From assembly GCF_030272615.1 (NCBI RefSeq), contig NC_081405.1, forward strand, positions 612,536,920-612,600,919: a DNA stretch of 64,000 nt, in the 5' to 3' direction. The DNA is from Cryptomeria japonica. Taxonomy: Eukaryota; Streptophyta; Pinopsida; Cupressales; Cupressaceae. The notes beneath the pieces are model-generated. The model saw only the letters and a list, made by a program, of their open reading frames with translations, was not told where the DNA came from and did not search any database. Position numbers and translations under genes: made by a program. Below, in pieces: positions 56,271-64,000 of the stretch. How positions within the stretch are numbered: the stretch's first letter is position 1; the number at the start of each line of letters is the position of its first letter.

Positions 56271-57000
56271 TTTACCCTTGGTAGAGTAGCCAAGAAATAT
56301 TCCCTCATCACTTTTAGCATCAAATTTACTAGAATAATCATCTCTTTTTATGAAACATCTGCTCCCAAAAACTTTGAAGTAACTAACATTAGGATTTTTA
56401 CCATACTATAGCTCATAAAGTGTTTTATCATTACCTTTCTTCACCAGTACCCGGTTTAATTTGTAAACAACAATGTTGATTGCTTCTCTCCAAAACATCT
56501 TTCGTGCATCTCCCTATATCACCATAGTCCTAGTTGCTTCAACAATGGTTTTGTTTCTCCTTTTTGCAATACCATTATGTTGTGGTGTCCTAGATGCAGA
56601 CAACTTCCTCTTTATTCTATTTTCATCACAATATCTCACAAATTCATTTGATGTAAACTCTCCACCCCGATCGAATCTCAAGCACTTAAGATTCTTACCG
56701 GTTTCCTTTTCTACTAAGGCCTTGAATGCCTTGAACTTGCTAAAAGCTTCTGACTTTTCCTTCAGAAAAGTAACCGACATCATCCTTGAAAAATAATCAA
56801 TAAACAACATGAAATACCTATCACCATTAAAACTTCTAGTCCTCATAGGACCACATAAGTCATTGTGCACCAAATCAAGAATATGCTCAAAAGAAACAAA
56901 TTTCCTCTTACAAGAAGATGTAGTCATCTTACCCAACTGACATTCTTTACACAACACATTGTCTGGTTTAACAAGCTATGGCATACCTCTCACCATACTA
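56271..57000 (-). pseudogene. Copia integrase core
   Basis: In minus-strand order: LCKECQLGKMTTSSCKRK (end of the zinc-binding region, about 56955), LDLVHNDLCGPMRT (first Asp, about 56875), FMLFIDYFSRMMSVTFLKEK, LRFDRGGEFTSNEFVRY (second Asp, about 56685), and PQHNGIAKRRNKTIVEA near 56580-56530. The catalytic Glu of the last motif (NGxxER) is Lys, a single G-to-A change. YFKVFGSRCFIKRD and SDEGIFLGYS (about 56380-56290) form the C-terminal part. The core is open for 147 codons, but the E-to-K change should abolish integration. Confidence 0.9.
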
Positions 57001-57572
57001 GATTTGTTGACCTTAACCACATTATCAAAGTTCACATGACAAAACCTTTTATGCCATAACCAAGTATCTTCAACCTTAGCAACCAAACAACTATTCACAT
57101 TAGCATTCAAATGGAATAAGTTACCTTTAGTTTGCTTACCAGTAGCAATTAACTCTCCTTTTCATCCTAAGATCTTGCACACTCCACTCTTAAACTCAAG
57201 ATGATAACCTTTATCATTTAGCTAACCAACACTCAACAAGTTATGTTTTAAACCTTCAGCCCAAAATACATCATCATCATTGCTTGTACCATTCAAAGAG
57301 ATAGAACCTTTATCTTTAACCATACAAGGTGAATTGTTTCCAAATCTTACCACACTACCATCAAATTATTCAAGAGAAAGAAACTTGTTCTTATGACCAG
57401 TCATGTGGCGTGAGCAACCATTGTCAATAATCCATTCATCACTATTGTCAATACGAGATACTAAAGCCTTCTTATCAAACAGATCTTCCTTAACAGTAAC
57501 AAAAACAATCTCCTCATTGTCTTCATCCTCAGATTCTTCACCAGTGATTCCTTCATCAACTACAACATAGCA
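57001..57572 (-). pseudogene. Copia protease and pre-integrase region
   Basis: The minus strand has the aspartic protease signature WIIDNGCSRHMTGHKNKF at about 57440-57385, where the usual D-S-G is D-N-G. GLKHNLLSVG (about 57250) and TWLWHKRFCHVNFDNV (about 57070-57015), the GAG-pre-integrase motif, follow. Several stops interrupt the frame (about 57365, 57222, 57165). Confidence 0.85.
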
Positions 57573-58085
57573 CTATTTCTTTCCTTTTCCCTTATATTTT
57601 CTAAACTTTTCCTTTTGATCATTATTAGGATAGTGTACAACAATTTGTCCTATCTTGTTACAAGAGAAACATTTGAGAGGCAACTTACCTTTGTACTTAC
57701 CAGTGCCTCTAGGAAGTCTTTTAGCCAATAGAGCTTCAAATTCCATCAGATTACCTTCATCATCCACATCAGCTTTACTACTGCCATGATGACTTGACCT
57801 GCATTCATGACTATGACAAAGATCTTTCCCTTTTCTCACTAGTACACTAGATACAGATGCTTTAAAAGTTGATTTTGTCTTAGGTACATTGTCATCAAAA
57901 CTATTTAACTCAAAAGCAGTAAGCTTACTTAATGCAGCCATAACCGACAAGAACCCTCAAAGGAGTCAACTGACTTATGCAGCAAGAGCCATGCCATGAA
58001 ATCAATAAGAAAACACAACAAATTAACATAAACAGATCTTAACAAAGTCCAAGAACTTCCGACAATCATCATATTATCATCAAAG
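57573..58085 (-). pseudogene. Copia gag C-terminal fragment
   Basis: MSVMAALSKLTAFELNSFDD (about 57950) to a zinc knuckle LKCFSCNKIGQIVVHYPNND (about 57685-57625). The knuckle is damaged: the final His and Cys positions read Q and Y. The segment matches the gag part before the first knuckle in the plus-strand Copia at 60.4-60.65 kb (GKYKGKLPLKCF against NKYKGKLPLKCF). The rest of gag and the 5' LTR are missing; sequence from about 57960 to 58085 is non-coding and ends at the next LTR. Confidence 0.75.
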
Positions 58086-59766
58086 TGTTGGCATTGTTAG
58101 AATTAAGTTTTCATTGATATCAACCCATTTGGCATGGTCACCGATGAGTAAGAAGTGGTGACCGGTATGGGAGAAGTAAGACATGATGATGTCAATCCAT
58201 ATGTATGTAAGTAGATAGATGGTTGGTTACCTATACACATGAAATGCATCATCTATCGGTAAAGAAGGACTACCGACAAAGAAAGCAAGCAAGCAAAAGA
58301 AGAACTGAAGGATGTGAATCAAAATACATAGAGAAGTTTAATACTACCGGTAAATGGACTGAGATTTTGGACCAGTATGTTTGATGGAAGGTCAAGTTGA
58401 TCCATCGACGGAGAAGAGATATATAGGTATATAGGCCCACTGGCGAAGTTAGGTTTTACCGGTAAGGTGAATTGAACCAGTAGTCAATCTTGGTCAATGA
58501 ATAATGTCAAACCAACATAGAAAACCAAGAAGAGGTGGATGTCGACAAGGATGACAGGTGGAAGCCAGGTGGTGATCATGCACAAGTCGGTGAAGTGTTC
58601 ATTGATGTAGTAGTTAGCAAGAAGGTCAAATTTTATGAAGAACCCACAAATCATGGAAGGATGGTAGAAGGTTGCGGATTGAGGAAGACAAGGTGGCAAG
58701 CGATTGAACTAATCCTATAAGAAGATCTAATCTTTGTACCCATTTGTTGAAGGAAACAGTCGAGCCATTAATGGCGTGTGACAGAAAAATGTAGAAAAGC
58801 ATAGTGCATACATCCAAATATAGAAAATGCACATTGGAATGAGAGGTGTTGATGGTGCTGATCAATTACATGCAGATCATCTCTCGAGAAAAGCAAATCG
58901 GATCAAATCTAATACAAATCAATTTGGTGAAAGAAAAACCTAACACAACACTATTTGAATGTTGTTTTGGTAGGAACCCTAAAAGATAAATATGTGAGCT
59001 TGAGACTGGAATCAGTTGATGCTTGATGTGAAGTGTGTGAGAGAGGAGAGCCTGAGTAAGGAGAAAGAGTGTCTGTGTTAGATTTTATTCTGAGAAATTT
59101 GTAGTGTGAGTTAGTAGGCGAACCAGTGAGATGGTCTAACTTGTGAGATAGAGTAACAAGTAAACTATTGCAGTTCTAACAGTCAAGCTAACCGGTGAGG
59201 TGTGACTGATCAAGAAGGCATCCAAGAGTGACACAGTGTGGTGTGAGGCTAAGGGAGAAAGAAGAGAGGCTATGAGGAACCAGTGAGTGATTAGAGAGAG
59301 TAATCTAATAACTGGCAGTGTGAGAACCAGTGAAGAAGAGGAGGTTGTTAACCGACATAAATCTATTGATTAGGTGTTGGAGAACTCATTTGCAACCACA
59401 TGCTATAACTATATCAAAATTGTATTTCATTATACAACACTGAGTTGGATCTTGGTGTAGGGTTGGTGCTCCTTGGGTTGGTGCCCTAAATCATTGTAAT
59501 TTGTTGTTTCATTGTGAGGCTGGATTAGAGCAGTAGACTCCAACGAAATTTCTCACTGAGGTTTTTCTCATATTGGGTTTTCCTCATACATCTAGTGTTG
59601 TGGGTTATGCATTTGTGTGTTTTCTTCTTTTTGATATCCACATTTATCTTACCGGTTTTTTGGTTTAATGCTTAGGTTGATAACCGGTATTCCATGCTTG
59701 GTTTAAAAAGAACAGTTTTAGGAACCACTGATTCGCCCCCCTCTCAGTGGCACGTTGTGTTCAACA
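58086..59766 (+). mobile_element. Copia 5' LTR of the element running off the window
   Basis: TGTTGGCATTG to GTTCAACA, with matching TGTTG/CAACA ends, directly followed by a PBS. A TATA-like ATATATAGGTATATAGG is at 58420-58436. ACCGGT/ACCGAC words are frequent between 58140 and 58470. Near the end, ttcgcccccctctcagtgg (about 59732) is the counterpart of the poly-G blocks in the minus-strand LTRs. No target-site duplication can be tested because the 3' end is outside. Confidence 0.75.
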
Positions 59767-59768
59767 AT

Positions 59769-59780
59769 TGGTATCAGAGA
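59769..59780 (+). other. Primer-binding site, tRNA-Met type
   Basis: TGGTATCAGAGA lies two bases after the LTR; the last base differs from the canonical TGGTATCAGAGC. Confidence 0.88.
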
Positions 59781-59840
59781 TAGGTTCCCGGTTGATTAAA
59801 ATATTTCTCTAGCTTGGGTAGATTTTGGTCAAAGAACACA

Positions 59841-61925
59841 ATGGCAAGAAATGAGTCTGCCTCCTCAAAAGCTCCTATTTTTTATGGATATAACAATGCC
59901 TTCTAGAGGAGAAGAATGGAGACCTATATTTCCTCACTTGGTTTTGATGTGTGGATGTCTGTGAAGAATGGGTATACTATTACTAGTATTCCTCCCACTG
60001 ATCTAGATACTAAGAAGAAGTATGAGAATAATGCAAAGGCTAAACATGCTATCTTAAGCGGGCTATTTGATAATGAGTTTGTCAAGGTCATGCACTGTGC
60101 ATCAGCCAATGAACTTGGGATAAAATGCAAAGATTATTTGAAGGAGATTCTAAAGTCAAAGAGGCCAAGCTGCAATCACTAAGAGGTCAGCTTGAAGGCA
60201 TCAAGATGAAAGATGAATAAAAGATAGCAAACTATCTTCATAGAATAAATGAAATTGTGAACACCATTAGAGGACTTGGAGAAGAAATTGTTGATGAGAT
60301 TATCGTTAAGAAGGTACTTAGATCTCTCACATCTAAGTATGATACTAAGGTTTTTTCCATAGAGGAAGCCAAGGATCTGAAGACCTTCACAATGGATGAG
60401 CCATTTGTCTCTCTAATAACCTATAAAATGAGAACAACCGGTGAAGTATCCTCAAGGAAAGAGGCAGCATTCAACTCCACCAAAAAGGGCAAAGAAGAGG
60501 TTTCTCATAAAGGATCCAGTGAGGACTCAGATGCAGAGGTAGAAAACTATGTTAGAAAGCTCAAGAGAGGATCCAACAAGTATAAAGGAAAGTTACCACT
60601 CAAATGCTTTAACTATGGTAAAGTTGGACAATTTGCTGCAAAATGTCCTTATAATGAAACCGGTGGAGATGAGCAAAGACTTTTTGGCAGATTTGCCGGT
60701 AAAGACAAAGAAAGGAATGTCTACTGGCAAGGAAGAAGAGGCTACCGGAAGTAGACAACCTATATACTATTGAGGATGATGCCACAGATGAAGAAAGTGC
60801 ATCAGAAGATGACTACCATGAGAACTAAAGAGAAGTTAATCTCTTTATGGCACTAGATGAACTAGTTGGAGAAGATGAGGAAGAAGAAGACATTGAAGCC
60901 AGAGTGGATCTAGAAGGTGAGCTCATAAGTGCTCTTAAGGAGTTAAGTAAGATAATAAAAGAACTCAAGAAGGTCATGCTTGCCGCAGTAGAAGAATAAA
61001 GTCTCCTAAAGCAATCCCTAGATGAGTACAATCAAGTTATCTTTGACTTGAAACTCCAGTTGGAAGAAGCCAAGCAGATATGTGAAGTTACATCCTCTCA
61101 TTTGATGAAGAAGGAAATACAACATCAAGATCTGGAAGCTGAAATAGTGAACCTTAGGAAAGAACTTGAAGAGAGCAAAGATGAACTAAAAATGAGGAGA
61201 AAATATGAGGGTAGCATCGAAGCCTTAGACAAAATGTTGAGGAAATAGAAGCAATCTAAAGATACTGGTGGCTTAGGATTTGAACAAGGACAAAGTTGAA
61301 ACTTCAAAGACACATTCGGTAACAAGATATAGTTCACTTATTCAAGTGAAGGTGAAGAGAAGAAGGCATTCATGGTAAGCAAGGATACCGGTAAGAAATC
61401 TTATACAGATGCTATCAGAAACCGTCACACAAACCAGAGTACACTATCAATGAACCATATGCCACACTTAATGTACCGATATGCAGATCCTAGAAGAAAT
61501 GCAAGAGTTGATCATGAAGCATTTACCAGAGTCAGAAACATGTAAGGAAGACCCCCGATGAGGTAGACGTTTGTAGGACCAAGGCAACCTAATCGTTATG
61601 TTCCAAACTTTCACGGTTATTGTTACATGTGTAACAAATTTGGATATAGGCTACTTGACTGTAGATTAACCAATAAGCCCACTATGAGTTATGAAAGTAG
61701 AAATCCATTTAATGAACTCTGAGATATGAATGTTGTCTATTATCAGTGCAATGGATTTGGTCATAGGATTTTTGAATGTAGGAAGAGTAAATCGGTGTCC
61801 TACAATAGTTTCAAAGATTCATCATTCAATGAAAATGTGAAATGCTATTACTGTCAAGAGTTTGGACATATAGCAAAGTTTTGTAAGAACATAAAAAATC
61901 AAGAAGAAGAGGACAAATCTTGATC
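59841..61925 (+). pseudogene. Copia gag with UBN2 domain, coiled coil and zinc knuckles
   Basis: The ATG at 59841 (MARNESASSKAPIFYGYNNA) is followed by a stop where RRRMETYISSLGFDV expects Trp. The UBN2-like capsid part runs to about 60475. A first knuckle LKCFNYGKVGQFAAKC (about 60600-60645) has its second Cys as Tyr and its His as Gln. An acidic segment (60855-60900) and coiled coil (60915-61245) follow. Further knuckles are CYMCNKFGYRLLDC (about 61625), VYYQCNGFGHRIFEC (about 61735) and CYYCQEFGHIAKFC (about 61840). Stops and shifts occur near 60130, 60220, 60754, 60998, 61246 and 61540-61725. This shows the full gag layout from which the shorter gags at 41-42 and 46-47 kb could be derived by loss of the UBN2 part. 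Confidence 0.82.
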
Positions 61926-61933
61926 AAGAACCG

Positions 61934-63470
61934 ATGGCCAAGCCGGAGCATAAAATTGCAGCTGATAAGAAGAAGGAGACTAAACTAGTATGGGTTGAGA
62001 AAGAGAAGGGCAAGGAAGAATCAAGTCTGATAATGCAGACTGCCCTACATGCTGAAATAAGAAACTTATGTGTTGTAGATAGTGGTTGTTCCGACCACAT
62101 GACTGGTGATAAAAAGAAATTTATCAAACTTGAAGACTGGAATGGTGGCTCAATAAGGTTTGGAGCCAACTCATCAATCAAGATAAAGGGAAAAGGTACT
62201 TTAAGCATTGATGGAAAACTAAAAGCACATGACATATATTATGTAGAAGGCCTGAAGCACAACTTGCTGAGTGTGAGTCAGATGTGTGACAAAGGTTATA
62301 AATTCACCTTTGATTCTACCGGTTGCCAGATAAAGAAGGAGAGTACCGGTCAGACCATAGCCAAAGGCAAGAGGACAAATGGTAATGTATACAATCTGAA
62401 AGAATGTTTTGAATCCCAATGCATGTTGGGACAAGTGGATGAAAGCTGGTTGTGGCACAAAAGATTAGGCCACATAAATTTTGATAATCTAGTTGTAGTA
62501 AGAAAAAAGGGATGTGTAAGAAATATTTCACCCATCATCAAACCGGTAAACACATTTTGTGATGAATGTGTGAAAGGTAAGAAGACTAAGGTGAGCTTTA
62601 GGACAAAAGAACACAACACCTCAAGACCACTTGAAATAGTACATACAGATCTATGTGGTCCAAGTAGGACAATAGCTCTTGCCGGTGAAGGATATTTTAT
62701 GCTCTTCATTGATGATTAATCAAGAATGACATGGGTCAGTTTCCTACAAGATAAATCACAAGCATTTGACAGATTCAAGATCTTTAGGAAGATGGTAGAG
62801 AAGGAAAGCGAGTGCAAACTAAAATTCCTAAGATCAGACCGGGGTGGAGAGTTCACATCAAGCGAGTTTGAATATTACTATGAAAGACATGGAATCAGAA
62901 GGCAATACTCGACCCTTAGGACACCATAGCAAAATGGTGTGGTAGAAAAGAAGAACAAGACAGTCAAGGAGATGGCCAGAACCATGTTAAATGAGGCAAG
63001 TTTTTCGAACATATATTGGAAGGAAGTGGTTCATACTGCTGCATATACCTTGAATCGGGTTCAACTAAGATCAAACATCAAAATGACACCTTATGAGTTG
63101 TGGTATGACTGGAAACCATCAGTCAAGTACTTCAAGGTATTTTGAAGCAAGTGTTTTATCAAGAGAGATATGGATGGTTTAGGTAGTTTTGATTCCAGGA
63201 GTGATGAAGGAATCTTCCTTGGTTACTCATCTAACAACAAGGTCTGTAAAAGCTACAACAAAAGACTAAGAAGATTCATTGAAAGTGTCCATGTAAGAGT
63301 TGATGAGGACATACATAAAGAAAGACAAGAACAAGTGAAATGGTATGATGATTTTGGTAATGAAGGTGAAGAAGCTCAGTCTAACAATCAACTGGAAGAA
63401 GAATCCAAAAGGGTCCCTAATCAGTCTGTGTAGATGAAGCACCTGGAAGAGAAGATTTTAGGTAGTAAGA
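61934..63470 (+). pseudogene. Copia protease and integrase
   Basis: One frame holds all of this. The protease signature is LCVVDSGCSDHMTGDKKK (about 62070-62120) with an intact D-S-G, then GLKHNLLSVSQMCDKGYKF. The pre-integrase motif is WLWHKRLGHINFDNL (about 62448). The zinc-binding CDECVKGKKTKVSF follows. The integrase core has IVHTDLCGPSRT (Asp), FLRSDRGGEFTSSEFEYY (Asp, about 62830) and QNGVVEKKNKTVKEM (Glu, about 62930-62975), so all DDE residues are present. The C-terminal part is YFKVF, IKRDMDGLGSF and SDEGIFLGYSSNNK. Stops are at 62717 (TAA), 62927 (TAG, where CAG would be expected), 63143 (TGA) and 63431 (TAG), with no frameshift. It is the least damaged Copia pol in the window. Confidence 0.92.
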
Positions 63471-64000
63471 GTTATGGTGTGTAGACTAGGAGAAGACTTT
63501 CTTGGAATGATGAACAAGTCAATTTATGCCTTATGACTGAAGTAGAACCTAAAATATTCAATGAGGCCAGCAAAAGTCAGAAATGGATGGATGCCATAGA
63601 AGAAGAGTTGCAGCACATTGAGAAGAACAAGACTTGGGAATTAGTCCCTAGACCAGAAGACAAGACCATCATTGGCACCAAATGGGTCTACTAGAATAAG
63701 ATGAATGAAGAAGGTAAAATTGTTAGGCATAAAGATAGACTTGTGTGAAAGGGTTACTCTCAAGTAGAGGGCATTGATTTTGAAGAAACATTTGCACCGG
63801 TAGCTAGATTAGAAGCAATTAGAATGTTTCTAGATTTTTATGCCTATAAGGGTTATAAGTTATATCAAAAGGATGCAAAATCTTCCTTCCTAAATAAAAA
63901 TTTGGAAGAAGTTTACATGGAGCAACTGGAAGGGTTTTTGTTACATGATGATGTGACCTTTGTGTGCTGGTTGAAGAAAGCCATGTATGGTTTAAAGAAG
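63471..64000 (+). pseudogene. Copia reverse transcriptase, N-terminal part (window end)
   Basis: It continues in the integrase frame: WMDAIEEELQHIEKNKTWEL (about 63584), IGTKWVY, a stop at 63692, NKMNEEGKIVRHKDRLV, a stop at 63746, [40 protein letters not shown] (catalytic Asp kept; the Gly after the FLN is missing relative to FLNG) and KKAMYGLKK at the window edge. The remaining RT, RNase H and 3' LTR lie beyond base 64000. Confidence 0.92.

Noticed and set aside
55809-56411. Plus-strand frame of 200 codons, Phe/Ile-rich
   Set aside because: It is the complement of the acidic duplicated Copia linker and integrase end on the minus strand; its length comes from the duplication.

Overview
This 64-kb window looks like intergenic DNA from a large, repeat-rich land-plant genome. 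Gymnosperm is a plausible guess, but nothing in the sequence fixes the species. The plant signature is a degenerate plant mobile domain reading frame, Copia and Gypsy retroelements with plant-type primer-binding sites, and AT-rich decayed DNA. I see no intact host gene, tRNA gene or rRNA. Nearly everything is LTR retrotransposon, nested several layers deep, plus reading frames of unknown function that travel with these elements.

Layout. 1-915: plus-strand Copia gag remnant. About 0.9-5.8 kb: minus-strand copy A of an unknown element whose large ORF has lost its N-terminus. 5.96-11.3 kb: minus-strand Gypsy gag C-terminus, protease, RT, RNase H and integrase. About 11.3-19.28 kb: copy B of the same unknown element (about 1,190 codons after subtraction of an insert). 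It splits the Gypsy gag in two and is itself interrupted by a solo LTR (15091-16696) with a 5-bp duplication. 19.29-20.1 kb: N-terminal half of that Gypsy gag. 20.38-21.56 kb: Gypsy LTR. 21.56-25.3 kb: polypurine tract, then an antisense plant mobile domain pseudogene. 25.3-28.2 kb and 38.05-43.3 kb: minus-strand Copia material split by a complete 9.87-kb insertion. It has RT/RNase H, then an unknown extra ORF and a coiled-coil/zinc-knuckle gag, with no visible protease or integrase. 28182-38052: the complete insertion, a Gypsy-type element with a gag-like ORF, no visible pol, and an unusually long tRNA-Lys-like primer-binding site. 43.4-44.3 kb: plus-strand Gypsy LTR fragment. 44293-44924 plus 52928-53844: one minus-strand Copia LTR split by a complete plus-strand Copia-type non-autonomous element (44925-52922). 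That element has a coiled coil, five zinc knuckles and the same extra ORF, and no pol. 53.85-57.96 kb: minus-strand Copia pol. 58086-64000: plus-strand Copia with LTR, gag, protease, integrase and RT start, running off the window.

How the parts relate. Three insertions are demonstrated at base level, by target-site duplications (ATTAG, CATAT, ACAGA) and, for the first two, by the interrupted reading frame being in phase across the insert. The two complete insertions carry gag-like proteins but no enzymes, so they would depend on pol supplied by relatives. The most interesting content is two unknown ORF families, each present twice: the A/B ORF and the Copia-borne extra ORF. Both run from an N-terminal globular region through a Lys/Arg/Pro-rich stretch to a coiled-coil C-terminus. 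All coding regions here carry stops or frameshifts, so they are annotated as pseudogenes or relics.
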